DNA from: Methylocaldum szegediense
GTDB lineage: Bacteria; Pseudomonadota; Gammaproteobacteria; Methylococcales; Methylococcaceae
Assembly (NCBI RefSeq): GCF_949769195.1
Contig: NZ_OX458333.1
Span: 3,291,001 to 3,355,000, forward strand
Length of the DNA stretch: 64,000 nt
Reading direction: 5' to 3'
Numbering within the stretch: the first letter of the stretch is position 1; the number at the start of each line of letters is the position of its first letter. The position numbers and the translations under genes were made by a program. This document shows, one piece after another, positions 38,366 through 47,681 of the stretch. The notes under the pieces were generated by a model. That model made no database searches. It was not told where the DNA came from and worked only from the letters and a program-made list of their open reading frames with translations.

Positions 38366-39526
38366 ATGCTGATTTTCCTGCGTCTTACGCTGCGAAATCT
38401 CTTGCGGCACAAACTTCGCACCGGCCTGACCGCGCTTGGCATCGTCATCGCGATCGTGGCTTTCGTGCTTCTTAGAACCGTGGTCGACGCCTGGTACGCC
38501 GGTGCCGAGGCGACATCGGCCAATCGCCTCATTACCCGAAACGCTATATCGCTGACATTCCCGTTGCCGATCAGTTATGCGAATCGGATTCGCCAAGTTG
38601 ATGGGATTACCGGGCTGAGCTATTCAAATTGGTTCGGCGGCGTGTATATCGACGAAAGGAATTTTTTCCCCCAGTTCGCCATAGAACCGAAAAGCTATCT
38701 CGAACTTTACCCTGAACTTGTTTTGTCCGAATCGGAAAAAGCCGCTTTTCTAAAGGACCGGAAAGGCGCGATCGCCGGCCGTAAGCTGGCTCAAGAGTAC
38801 GGCTGGAAAGTCGGCGACGTGATCCCGCTCAAAGGAACCATCTACGCCGGAAATTGGAGTTTCGTCTTGCGCGGCATTTATCGCGGGGCGGAAAGAAAGA
38901 CCGACGAGACGCTGTTCCTGTTTCATTGGGACAATCTCAACGAGACCTTGAAGAAGACGGACCCCGCTCGGGCCGATAAGGTAGGCATTTTCGTTCTTCG
39001 CATCGACCGTGCCGATCGTGCGGCGGAACTCTCAGAGGCGGTGGACCGGCTTTTCGAGAATTCGCTCGCCGAGACCTTGACCGAGACCGAGGAAGCGTTC
39101 CAGCTCGGCTTTGTCGCTATGACGGAGGCCATCCTGATCGCCATCAAGATGGTGTCCTTCGTGGTTATCGCTATCATCATGGCGGTGATGGCAAACACCA
39201 TGGCCATGAGTGCCCGCGAACGCCGGCGCGAGTATGCGACGCTTAAGGCGGTCGGGTTCGGGCCGCGCTACCTGCTCATGCTTATTCTGGGCGAATCTCT
39301 AGCCTTGTCGATCGGGTCCGGTATTCTGGGCATCGTGGCCGCTTTCCCGGCAGCCGGTTTTTTGGCGTCCAAGTTCGGCACGCTTTTTCCCGTGTTTGAA
39401 ATATCCACGCACACCATCGAGCTCGGTTTGCTCGCATCCTGCATGATCGGGTTGGCAGCGGCGGTGTTTCCCGCGTGGCGCATCATCACCTTGTCGGTCA
39501 GCGAGGGATTGCGAAGCATCGGCTAG
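38366..39526 (+). CDS. FtsX/MacB-type ABC permease 1
   Basis: About 386 residues: a first membrane helix (LTALGIVIAIVAFVLL), a large periplasmic domain of about 200 residues, then three C-terminal helices (about 255-280, 310-335, 355-375), the FtsX/MacB topology. The motif SARERRREYATLKAVGF before the second helix is the conserved coupling segment. ATG 38366 is preferred to GTG 38342, which overlaps the ATPase. It pairs with the second permease, probably as a heterodimer. Confidence 0.85.
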   Translation: MLIFLRLTLRNLLRHKLRTGLTALGIVIAIVAFVLLRTVVDAWYAGAEATSANRLITRNAISLTFPLPISYANRIRQVDGITGLSYSNWFGGVYIDERNFFPQFAIEPKSYLELYPELVLSESEKAAFLKDRKGAIAGRKLAQEYGWKVGDVIPLKGTIYAGNWSFVLRGIYRGAERKTDETLFLFHWDNLNETLKKTDPARADKVGIFVLRIDRADRAAELSEAVDRLFENSLAETLTETEEAFQLGFVAMTEAILIAIKMVSFVVIAIIMAVMANTMAMSARERRREYATLKAVGFGPRYLLMLILGESLALSIGSGILGIVAAFPAAGFLASKFGTLFPVFEISTHTIELGLLASCMIGLAAAVFPAWRIITLSVSEGLRSIG

Positions 39527-39536
39527 TCAGGAGGCG

Positions 39537-40706
39537 ATGGTGAAAATACCCTTCTCTTACTCGTGGAAGAGCCTATTGGCGCGCAAGGCAACCTCCGCTT
39601 TGACTGCGGCAGGGATGGCCCTGGTCGTTTATGTATTCGCCACCGTGTTGATGCTCTCGGAAGGTCTCAAGCAAACCCTGGTAGCGACCGGAAGCGACGA
39701 TAACGTAGTCTTGATTCGGCAGGGGGCGGAGACGGAAGTGCAAAGTACGATCGAGCGGGAACAGGCCGCGATCATCGAGAGTGCGCCTGAAATCGCTTAC
39801 GCCCCGAACGGAACCAAGTTTGCCTCCAAGGAGGTCATGGTCTTGATGACCCTGCCCAAGCGGGGCAGCGACAAGCCTTCCAATGTAACTATCCGGGGCT
39901 TGTCGGAAAAAGGACTAGAGCTGAGGCCACAGGTACGTTTACTCGAAGGCCGCATGTTTCGCCCCGGATCGTCGGAAATCGTCGCCGGAAGGAAGATCGC
40001 GGAGAATTTCAAAGGGGCCGGTATCGGGGAAACGCTACGCTTCGGCCTGCGCGACTGGGCTGTGGTGGGCGTGACGGACGCGGGAAACACCGCCTTCAGC
40101 TCCGAAATCTGGGGCGACGCCGAGCAGTTGATGCAAGCTTTTCGGCGAACGGCTTATTCAGCCGTCGTTGCCAAGCTTGCCGACGTCTCTCTGCTGGAAC
40201 GCTTCAAAGTCCGTATCGAATCCGATCCGCGCATGAAAGTGGAAGCTAAACGGGAAACGGATTTTTACGCCGAGCAGTCGGAAATGCTGGCGAATTTTCT
40301 GAAGATACTCGGGATGACACTGAGCGTGATATTTTCGCTCGGGGCGATTATCGGGGCAGTCATCACGATGTACGGCGCGGTGGCGAGCCGGACCCGCGAA
40401 ATCGGCACTTTGAGAGCTCTCGGTTTTCGCCGGGTCGGCATCCTCAGCGCTTTTCTTTTCGAGTCCTTGCTCTTGGGACTGATCGGCGGATTGGTCGGTG
40501 TCGCATTGGCATCCACTATGCAGTTTTTGACGGTTTCCACTCTCAACTGGCAGACTTTTTCCGAACTGGCATTCACGTTTACGCTGACGCCCGCGATCGC
40601 TTTTCAGTCACTGGCGTTCTCGCTGTTCATGGGGCTGGTGGGCGGTCTGCTTCCTGCTTTTCGCGCGGCCCGCATGGACCTCATCGAGGCGTTAAGAGCC
40701 GTCTGA
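39537..40706 (+). CDS. FtsX/MacB-type ABC permease 2
   Basis: 389 residues with the same topology as permease 1: an N-terminal helix (ALTAAGMALVVYVFATVLML), a periplasmic domain, and three C-terminal helices after the coupling segment SRTREIGTLRALGF. It is clearly related to, but diverged from, permease 1. Ribosome site GGAGG just before the start. Last gene of the operon; convergent with the DUF5063 gene. The system resembles MacAB or the glycolipid exporter DevBCA; the substrate is unknown. Confidence 0.85.
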   Translation: MVKIPFSYSWKSLLARKATSALTAAGMALVVYVFATVLMLSEGLKQTLVATGSDDNVVLIRQGAETEVQSTIEREQAAIIESAPEIAYAPNGTKFASKEVMVLMTLPKRGSDKPSNVTIRGLSEKGLELRPQVRLLEGRMFRPGSSEIVAGRKIAENFKGAGIGETLRFGLRDWAVVGVTDAGNTAFSSEIWGDAEQLMQAFRRTAYSAVVAKLADVSLLERFKVRIESDPRMKVEAKRETDFYAEQSEMLANFLKILGMTLSVIFSLGAIIGAVITMYGAVASRTREIGTLRALGFRRVGILSAFLFESLLLGLIGGLVGVALASTMQFLTVSTLNWQTFSELAFTFTLTPAIAFQSLAFSLFMGLVGGLLPAFRAARMDLIEALRAV

Positions 40707-40755
40707 TGAACGCAAACTGATTTTGGGATCGGCGGACGGCAGCGACTTGGCCCGT

Positions 40756-41280
40756 TTATCCCGATAAACGGATGAGGCTGAGACGTTTGCGCGCCTCGTT
40801 TAAATGTTGCCGCCAGTAGTTGCGATAGCCATCGGACCAAATCCGCTGTGCAGACCATTCTCCGCGGGCTTTGGTTTCGTAGGACATCAGCCCTCGCTTT
40901 ACTTCGAAATAAATATCGGTCAGGTTTTCCGAAAGGTTTCCGAAGCTCAGGTCGTCGTACAAGGGCGAGTCGGGGTCCGGCGAGAGCTCATCGTAGGGGT
41001 CCAAATGACGCTTGAGGCGGAGATAGGACTCAAAACGCTCATCGAGGTCATGAGCCAGTTTGTAGGCGTGGTAGGGTTCCTGAGACGCGAGGCGTCTCAC
41101 GGCGACGTCCAATTTCAGCAAAGCGTTCTCCACGCACTTCAGCCATTCGTCCAGTCGATTGACTCTGACGTGCTCGATCAATCGGCAATAATTGTGCGCG
41201 GCTTCGGCGACTGCTTCGAGCGGTTCTTTTTCCTCAATCACGGTTTTTCGTTCGGTAAAGTCCAATTGACTCCAAATCAT
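40756..41280 (-). CDS. DUF5063-like protein
   Basis: About 174 residues, all-helical and acidic, with the pattern ENLTDIYFEVKRGLM and AQRIWSDGYRNYWRQHLNEARKRL that I associate with DUF5063, a cytoplasmic family of unknown role. ATG 41280 (MIWSQLDFTERK) is preferred over the open frame back to 41376, whose first part crosses a hairpin. The last codons include a 9-bp inverted repeat (40752-40771) without a T-run. Convergent with the ABC exporter. Confidence 0.65.
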   Translation of the reverse strand: MIWSQLDFTERKTVIEEKEPLEAVAEAAHNYCRLIEHVRVNRLDEWLKCVENALLKLDVAVRRLASQEPYHAYKLAHDLDERFESYLRLKRHLDPYDELSPDPDSPLYDDLSFGNLSENLTDIYFEVKRGLMSYETKARGEWSAQRIWSDGYRNYWRQHLNEARKRLSLIRLSG

Positions 41281-41633
41281 ACAAGCGTCATCAGCGACTG
41301 ATTCGATCCGTGCCGAATTCCTTTTGCGAACGGTCGGAAACCGACCGTAGCCCGTGACCAAAGCGGTCTTCAACAAGTCTAGTCAATCCGACGCGGTTCG
41401 CTGATGGCGAAGGCGTCCCGGAGGGGGAGATTGCCGGCAGAGAGGGAAGAAGCGGAGACGGACGGGCCACGCTCTGGATCCCACATCGAAAACCGTTTTT
41501 GCCCTATGGTGTTCTTTTGAGATTAAGGTCTCAGGAACAGCTTTCGCGAGGCGAGGATTGCTCCGTCTGAAATTGTAAGAAGCCGGCTTCGAGCTAAACT
41601 CAGACGAAGTCACAGGTCCTATGTCTGGCGTTC
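41281..41633. other. Intergenic region with one hairpin
   Basis: 350 bases between two divergent genes. The only structure seen is the perfect hairpin ACGGTCGG-AAA-CCGACCGT at 41330-41348, possibly an operator or leader element. No small gene was supported. Confidence 0.4.
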
Positions 41634-43217
41634 ATGCAACACAATCCGGCACTGCCATTCAAGCTTGATCTCGAATCGGCCTCGATTTGGCTCGATGGAT
41701 TATACATGGCCAATACCCGTGAGTGCTGTCGCGTGCTTTATCCGATGCTGAAGGCGCTGAATGCTTCAACTGTCGAGCCTCGTCTCCGTTTTGCAATCCT
41801 CGAGAAATGTCGGACGACGGTCTCCAGGCTCGATAAGGAGTTGTTGCCTTATTTTCTGAACAAGGCTTTTCCGCTGGACGCAAAGACACGCAAAATCGCC
41901 AGTCTCAGCTCACGATTTTTTGGTGAGTTGGCGACGGGTTATCGGCAAATTGCTGAAGCGGAGTCCTTTGCTGAGGACTTCGACCTGCCCGATCAGATGC
42001 GGGTTGTGGCGAGCGCGTTCGAATACTTCGCAAACAGCCTCTTGAGATCTGCTCAGATTTTCGAGGCGCAAGCGCCGATGTTCTGGTCGTTCGTCTTCGG
42101 GCTTTTCCGTCGGGCTGAGGAGCAGGGGCTGTGCCATTCGGCGCAGCCCGACCAAGCCTCGGATGCGGACTTCGTCGCCCAGTACTTCAAGGTCGCCGTG
42201 CTGTTTTGGATGGCAGCACCAGGCAGGCTCAGTCAACAGGACATGCAATGGCTTTTCGATTTTCTAACGGCTCGCGCAGAACTCGTGAGGATTGAGGCGA
42301 CGCCTGTCAGCGGCGGGACTCGTGCGGTTTTTTATTTCGATCCTGCGGTCGGTGGATCGATCATGCCGGTACCCGCACGTGCGTCGGTTGACAAACCCGG
42401 ACTACGTTTCCTTTTCATGGAGCGTTTGTTGAACGAATTTCGAGCCGAGATTCGGGCCCACGGCAAGCCGGAAGAAAGCCCGCTGAATGTCGTTCTCGCC
42501 AGGTTGGGCGACCGTCTTCCGCATCAGCCGGAAATGACTGCGCGACGTGCGCTCGCCAGCGTAGGGATGGAAGCGAGTACTCAAGCGGTGGGCCGTGTCG
42601 CGTTGCGCGCAGCCAGCGATTCCTCCCGCGTCCTTTGGTCGAACCTGGACCTGCTTGAACTGGCACCTCCGAACTCGGACCTGGGTTCGGAGGGGTTCGG
42701 GTCCAAGTCCACCGGTACGTTTGCCGCCGCCTTGGCCTCAGGTTCCGGGGCAACGGTGGAGAGCTTCGCCATCGGCTTCAGTGACATGCGTGCGGCGAAG
42801 GTCTATCGTAGCGACCTTCCCGGCTTTTACATCGTTGACCTCGGCGGTCGGTTCTTCCGCACTGGTGACCTCCTATCATTGAATACCGACGATGAAATCG
42901 TACAAGTGGGGATCGTGCGCGCTGGGCAAATATACAACGGCCAGTTCTGCTACAATGTCGAGCTGTTCGGGAATCACCCGCGTGTCGTCCGATTTTCTAG
43001 CGACTCTTCCGCAAACCGTCTGCACAAAGGCTTGATGTTCGAGACAGACTCCGACTGGCCGGCAACCTTGGTCGTTCCGCGCGTCAAGCTACGCTGCGGC
43101 GACAACATTCTTGTGGAAGAACAGGGAGTGAAAAAAACGCTTCGAGTCGCCAAGCTCATGGAAGCGAACTCGAATTTCTGCCATATCGCGCTTACGGCAG
43201 CCGAAGCGTCCGCATAA
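41634..43217 (+). CDS. Unrecognised 527-residue cytoplasmic protein
   Basis: Long single gene with normal codon use, so surely real, but I cannot name it. The first 240 residues are helical (LLPYFLNKAF, FFGELATGYRQIAEAESF, AVLFWMAAPGRLSQQDMQWLFDFLTAR). The middle is variable. The last 150 residues are strand-rich and Gly-rich: DLPGFYIVDLGGRFFRTGDLL, VGIVRAGQIYNGQFCYNVEL, and LRCGDNILVEEQGVKKTLRV. The tail has the feel of a PilZ-like or signalling barrel, but the RxxxR and D/NxSxxG motifs are missing. No signal peptide or membrane segment. No operon partner; about 200 empty bases follow. Confidence 0.6.
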   Translation: MQHNPALPFKLDLESASIWLDGLYMANTRECCRVLYPMLKALNASTVEPRLRFAILEKCRTTVSRLDKELLPYFLNKAFPLDAKTRKIASLSSRFFGELATGYRQIAEAESFAEDFDLPDQMRVVASAFEYFANSLLRSAQIFEAQAPMFWSFVFGLFRRAEEQGLCHSAQPDQASDADFVAQYFKVAVLFWMAAPGRLSQQDMQWLFDFLTARAELVRIEATPVSGGTRAVFYFDPAVGGSIMPVPARASVDKPGLRFLFMERLLNEFRAEIRAHGKPEESPLNVVLARLGDRLPHQPEMTARRALASVGMEASTQAVGRVALRAASDSSRVLWSNLDLLELAPPNSDLGSEGFGSKSTGTFAAALASGSGATVESFAIGFSDMRAAKVYRSDLPGFYIVDLGGRFFRTGDLLSLNTDDEIVQVGIVRAGQIYNGQFCYNVELFGNHPRVVRFSSDSSANRLHKGLMFETDSDWPATLVVPRVKLRCGDNILVEEQGVKKTLRVAKLMEANSNFCHIALTAAEASA

Positions 43218-43432
43218 TCCGTCTATTGATCCAGTCGTAAATGCCTCTTTGGTATCGGGGCGCCGAGTCCTGGTGCACGCTTAAGGATTCGCTTGTTAGG
43301 CTTATCGCTGTGCCGGGGCGTCCCTGGCCCAGGTAGATAACTGCTCGGATTCCGGCTTAGCGTCTATCCCAGTAGTTCCCGAAAATCCTTCGCTTAGCTC
43401 AGCTCAGGGCGAACGCCTACCGAGCTAGTTTC

Positions 43433-43909
43433 CTAGACGAATTTCCAATCGGAGAACCTCGCCGCTTGGCCGCAATAGATGCCCCTGGCATCGAGCAGAT
43501 TCCAAATCGTGACATGCTCGATCAAAAAGCGCCGCTGCTGCTTCGAGATGCGAATTCCCCGATAATCGTCAACATATCCGCGCTCCATGACTTCGGCCAG
43601 AAGGCGTTCCCGATTTTCCTGATTTTGCCGTTCGGCGGAGAGACGTGAAGGAAATGCGGTAAGTTCCGCCCAATTCATACCGAACAAGCTCATCGCGGTT
43701 CGGTTGGCATAGTTGAAAATTGGATCCTTGGCGTTATCGTGAGAGAGCACGGCGAAGGGAGCGAAAAACAGATACCGCGCGGCTTCATGATGATTCATTC
43801 TCGGATCGACCAGTTCGCGACCGGTCCAATGCCGGTAACTGTCTCTCAAAATGGCTATGTGGTCGGCCAAAAAACTATTCTCTTCGCTGGGTTCGGGGAA
43901 AGCGGTCAT
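43433..43909 (-). CDS. MEKHLA (PAS-like) domain protein
   Basis: 158-residue stand-alone MEKHLA domain, a PAS relative. Conserved-looking blocks are ARYLFFAPFAVLSHDN, DPIFNYANRTAMSLFGMNW, PSRLSAE and YRGIRISKQQRRFLIEHVTIWNL. Bacterial members are of unknown function and presumably bind a small ligand. The flanks are unusual: a 14-bp sequence at 43312-43325 recurs inverted at 44003-44016 on the other side of the gene, and a set of hairpins follows, so it may sit in a mobile or repeat context. Confidence 0.82.
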   Translation of the reverse strand: MTAFPEPSEENSFLADHIAILRDSYRHWTGRELVDPRMNHHEAARYLFFAPFAVLSHDNAKDPIFNYANRTAMSLFGMNWAELTAFPSRLSAERQNQENRERLLAEVMERGYVDDYRGIRISKQQRRFLIEHVTIWNLLDARGIYCGQAARFSDWKFV

Positions 43910-44521
43910 TGGACGTACATTTTCAGGACGTAGGTTAGTTTGCGCCTAACGGAAGCCTTTATTAACCCGGCCTATAAACATAGGCCGGGTCAATCCGGGG
44001 CAGGGACGCCCCGGCGCGGCGACCAGTCGCGTGAGCTCAGGTCTGGCGTGTACCGGCCCGGGCAGCGGCCCGTAAATACCAGCAGGGTATTTACGGGCCT
44101 GGTTGCCAAATTATAGGCCGATAGGAAAACGTCCCGTACATACGGTTGGAATTGCGGGGTAACGACGCCCGTCGCTACCGCTTGAAACGACTGTTCGTCA
44201 AAAAGGGAGGACACCAGAGTAACAGAGAGAAAGATGGCTTTTGCGATTAACGGAGGGATAAAGTAGGCGGTGATGGAGAAAAGGTTGGCTGTTCCCTGGT
44301 GTCCGAGATAAAGAGGTTATGCAAGAGTATTAAAGCAATGGGCATGCCATGGTCAAAAATGAGTTAAAATAACAATATATAGGGTGTCATGCCTGGTGCT
44401 GTAGTATGGCCTGGGGTATCTGCCTTAATCGTTTGGGGGAAAGTCCGCACCAAAGATGGACCATTTGTTCGGACCTGGCACAACCGTCGACTAATCCTCG
44501 CTTCAGTCTCACCTGATCGCG
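43910..44521. other. 610-bp divergent intergenic region containing a hairpin cluster
   Basis: No gene supported; a 74-codon minus-strand frame here merely runs through the hairpins. It contains the three perfect hairpins annotated separately and presumably the promoters of the MEKHLA and SpeE-like genes. Confidence 0.4.
43966..44099. repeat. Cluster of three perfect hairpins
   Basis: Hairpin A has 11-bp arms 43966-43976 and 43981-43991 (ACCCGGCCTAT, loop AAAC). Hairpin B has 7-bp arms 43996-44002 and 44009-44015 (CCGGGGC). Hairpin C has 14-bp arms 44067-44080 and 44086-44099 (GGCCCGTAAATACC, 5-base loop). Three uninterrupted stems within 134 bases are unlikely by chance; they may be a structured RNA, REP-like repeats or a terminator array. 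Confidence 0.6.
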
Positions 44522-45301
44522 ATGCGAAAGTACGGTGGCGTTCTTGTTCATTGTCGCCGCGACCATATCGGCATCATCGAGGTCGTCGACACGCATGGCG
44601 TGCGCTCTCTTCATTTCGGCACCCATCCCAGACAGAGCGCGATATCGCTCGCTGAACCCGAGAAATTGGAACTTTCTTACGCGCGAGCGATGCTTGTAGG
44701 ACTCTTGTTCAAACCCGATCCGCGCAAGATTCTCCTGCTGGGATTGGGCGGCGGTACACTTGCGAAATTCCTGCTCAATCATTTCCCCGCATGTCGGATC
44801 GATGCAGTGGAGTGCCGGGCGGCGGTTGCCGAGATCGCGTACGAATATTTCGGTCTCCCGAGGGACGAGCGGCTCGCCGTTCACGTGTCGGACGGCAACG
44901 AATTCGTCTGCGCCGAAGCCGACCGGCGGGGGGCGGAATACGATCACATCTTAGTGGACGTGTTCGACGACGAGGGTTTGGCGGAAATGGTGAACCAGCA
45001 GGACTTCTTTTCGGCAAGTCAAAGGCTTTTGCGCCCTGAGGGCGTACTCGCCGTAAATTTGTGGGCGACGCAGACCCGGTCGCAGCGGCAGTCCATGGGG
45101 TTGCTTAATCTGTATTTCGAACGACGCACGATGCGCTTGCAGGTTCCCGGCCGGGGCAATGTGATCGGGTTCGGCCTCGGAGAGCGTGTTCAATGCGCCG
45201 ATATGGCCGGCTTGAAGGAGCGGGCCAAAACCTGGGAATTGGCCCTCGGTATCGAGTTTCCTCGCTTTTTGCGCCTGCTGTCCTATTCCGGCTGGCGCTA
45301 A
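44522..45301 (+). CDS. Spermidine synthase-like methyltransferase-fold protein
   Basis: 259 residues with the spermidine synthase (SpeE) fold. A short N-terminal beta domain is followed by ILLLGLGGGTLAKFLL, the nucleotide loop, then DAVECRAAVAEIAYEYF, SDGNEFV and YDHILVDVFDDEGLA. The catalytic-loop Asp pair (DVFD) is present, but the polyamine pocket cannot be judged from sequence alone. Members of this broad family without a decarboxylase partner are often not true spermidine synthases. Convergent with the EF-G-like gene only 27 bases away. Confidence 0.75.
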   Translation: MRKYGGVLVHCRRDHIGIIEVVDTHGVRSLHFGTHPRQSAISLAEPEKLELSYARAMLVGLLFKPDPRKILLLGLGGGTLAKFLLNHFPACRIDAVECRAAVAEIAYEYFGLPRDERLAVHVSDGNEFVCAEADRRGAEYDHILVDVFDDEGLAEMVNQQDFFSASQRLLRPEGVLAVNLWATQTRSQRQSMGLLNLYFERRTMRLQVPGRGNVIGFGLGERVQCADMAGLKERAKTWELALGIEFPRFLRLLSYSGWR

Positions 45302-45328
45302 CGCGGCGTTTTGGGGCCGGAACTACGG

Positions 45329-47383
45329 TCAGTCTTCCGAACCGGGCTTGTATTGCGCCATGAGTTGCTGCTGGATGTGTGGTGCTACCGGTTCGTAGTG
45401 GCTGAATGCCAGAGTATACGAGCCGCGGCCGGCGGTGAGCGATTTGAGCCGCGAATGATAGCTGCTCAGCTCGGCGAGCGGCGCGCGTGCGCTGACGGTC
45501 GTCATCCCGCTTCGCGAGGGTGCCGTGCCGGTAACCTGGCCGCGCCTTGCCGAGAGATCGCCGGTGACGTCGCCGATATTCGATTCCGGAACGCTTATCT
45601 CGATATTGACTACCGGCTCCAGCACAATGGGGCGCGCTTTTGCTGCGGCATCCTGAAAGGCTTTCTTGCCGGCCGCGACGAATGCCACTTCCTTGCTGTC
45701 GACCGGGTGTGCCTTGCCGTCGTAAACGATGACGCGGACATCCTGCATCGGGTAGCCGGCCACGGCTCCGGCTTCCATCGCTTGGCGCACGCCTTTCTCG
45801 ACCGCCGGGATGAATTGTCCGGGAATCGCGCCGCCTTTGACCTCGTCGACGAACTCGAAACCCGCGCCTCTCGACAAGGGCTCGATGCGAAGAAAAACTT
45901 CGCCGAACTGGCCGGCACCGCCGGTTTGCTTCTTGTGACGGTGGTGCCCCTCGGCCGGCGTGGTGATCGTTTCCCGATAGGGAATCTTGGGCGGGTGGGT
46001 ATCCACTTCCAACTTGTACTGTTGTTGCATTTTTTCCAGCACCCTTTGGAGGTGAAGTTCGCCCAGGCCGCGCATGACTTCCTCGTGGGTCGAGGGATCG
46101 TATTCCACGTCTAGTGCGGGATCTTCCGCTTCCAGCTTGTGCAGAACCTCGGAAAGCTTGTGTTCGTCACCCCGGCGTTTTGGCGCGATCGCCAGGCCGA
46201 ACACGGCATGAGGAAAGTCGAGAGGCTTGAGATGGATGTGATCGTCCTCCGGTGCATCGTGCAGCACCGCGTCGAACTCGATTTCCTCCACTTTGGCTAC
46301 GGCGCAGATATCGCCCGGTATGCAGCGGTTCACCGGCACGTGCTGCTTGCCCTGGAGTGTGAACAAATGCCCCGCTTTGAAGGGCTTGCGGGACTCGCCG
46401 ATGAACAGTTGGGTATCCGGGGTTATCATGCCCTGATGGACGCGGAACACCGAGATTTTGCCGACATACGGGTCCATTTCCACCTTGAACACATGGGCCA
46501 GCACATGCTTCGTCGCATCGGGCTCCGAACGGAACGGTACGGCGTTCTTGCGCTCGGCATTAGATGGCCAGCGTTCGAAAAGGGGCGGATTGCCCTCCTT
46601 GGGATTCGGCAGTAACTTGACGAACGCGTCCGCCAATTCCGGGACGCCGACGCCGGTACGGGCGGAAACGAAGCAGACCGGCACCAGATGGCCGTTGCGA
46701 AGCGCCTCTTCGAAAGGGGCATGCAAGGCTTCGGGCGCGATGTCACCTTGCTCGAGGTATTGCGTCATGAGCGCTTCGTCGACTTCCACCACTTGATCGA
46801 TCAGCGCGCGATGAGCCTCTGCCGGCGAGGAAAAATCGGTTTTACCGTTCTCGTTGAAAAAGCAATCGACGACTCGCGTCGCCTTGTCGGCAGGCAGGTT
46901 GATCGGCAGGCACTCCTGGCCGAAGGTCTCGCGTATTTCCTGCATCAGTTCCGGCAGATTCAGATTCTCGCCGTCGATCTTGTTCACGATGATCATGCGG
47001 CACAGACCCCGCGCCTCGGCCCATTGCATCATCCGGTTCGAGGTGAACTCGATGCCATTGGCGGCATTGACGACTACAGCCACCGTTTCGACCGCATCCA
47101 GCGCGCACAAGGCCTGACCCATGAAGTCCGGATATCCCGGCGTATCCAGAAGGTAAAGGCGGGTGTTTTTGTAATCGGTGTGGGTGACGGCGAGTTTCTG
47201 CGTATGCAGATGTATTTTTTCCAGGGGGTCGTAGTCGCAAACGGTGTTCCCTTTCTCGACGCTCCCCGGCGTGTTGATCATCCCCGTTTTGTATAAGAGC
47301 GCTTCGACCAAGGTCGTCTTCCCCGCGCCCGCGTGTCCGACCACTGCGATAGTCCTGATGTCTTCGGTCGAGTACGTGTTCAT
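45329..47383 (-). CDS. Elongation factor G-like GTPase (EF-G paralogue)
   Basis: 684-residue translational GTPase with EF-G domain order. G1 is GHAGAGKTTLVEALL, G3 is DTPGYPDF, and NKIDGENL serves as G4; domains II-V follow. Domain IV landmarks include HKKQTGGAGQFGEVFLRIEP and GGAIPGQFIPAVEKG. The G2/effector region lacks the usual run ending RGITI (it reads SVEKGNTVCDYDPLEK), which marks the EF-G-like/EF-G II group rather than housekeeping FusA. No rpsL-rpsG-tuf neighbours, which also argues for a paralogue. ATG 47383 has GGAGG six bases upstream; ATG 47389 abuts it. Confidence 0.85.
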   Translation of the reverse strand: MNTYSTEDIRTIAVVGHAGAGKTTLVEALLYKTGMINTPGSVEKGNTVCDYDPLEKIHLHTQKLAVTHTDYKNTRLYLLDTPGYPDFMGQALCALDAVETVAVVVNAANGIEFTSNRMMQWAEARGLCRMIIVNKIDGENLNLPELMQEIRETFGQECLPINLPADKATRVVDCFFNENGKTDFSSPAEAHRALIDQVVEVDEALMTQYLEQGDIAPEALHAPFEEALRNGHLVPVCFVSARTGVGVPELADAFVKLLPNPKEGNPPLFERWPSNAERKNAVPFRSEPDATKHVLAHVFKVEMDPYVGKISVFRVHQGMITPDTQLFIGESRKPFKAGHLFTLQGKQHVPVNRCIPGDICAVAKVEEIEFDAVLHDAPEDDHIHLKPLDFPHAVFGLAIAPKRRGDEHKLSEVLHKLEAEDPALDVEYDPSTHEEVMRGLGELHLQRVLEKMQQQYKLEVDTHPPKIPYRETITTPAEGHHRHKKQTGGAGQFGEVFLRIEPLSRGAGFEFVDEVKGGAIPGQFIPAVEKGVRQAMEAGAVAGYPMQDVRVIVYDGKAHPVDSKEVAFVAAGKKAFQDAAAKARPIVLEPVVNIEISVPESNIGDVTGDLSARRGQVTGTAPSRSGMTTVSARAPLAELSSYHSRLKSLTAGRGSYTLAFSHYEPVAPHIQQQLMAQYKPGSED

Positions 47384-47681
47384 GTCCATCCTCCACTCTC
47401 GTGATCGGGGGTCGAGTTCGAGTGTAGGGGAGTACGAGGGGTGAGTTCAAGCTAGCTTATGTTCTCAAAGGGGCCTGAGCTTGGCCGATTCGACCCCGAG
47501 AACTCGGAACGGATGGAGCTGTTCACCATTTCTCGTACGGCATATGCCGGTCACGGCGGCGCCGATTCGATCTCTCAAAATCTATCGGTTGGTGCGGATG
47601 CTCGATGACAGCGCGCAAGGAAAACATGTCTGTATGACCTGTCCTTTCCTACCGGCATAGGTTCTGGTTCCTCACATCGAT

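Noticed and set aside
40752-40771. CCGTTTATC/GATAAACGG repeat as a terminator
   Set aside because: It overlaps the last codons of the DUF5063 gene, leaves only a 2-base loop, and has no T-run.
43293-43952. GTTAGGC and GCCTAAC around the MEKHLA gene as integron attC sites
   Set aside because: They match the 7-base core pattern, but no paired core closes the site within attC length and no integrase is present; the order of repeats is also not collinear.
43990-44214. 74-codon minus-strand frame
   Set aside because: It only reads through the hairpin cluster and has no family resemblance.
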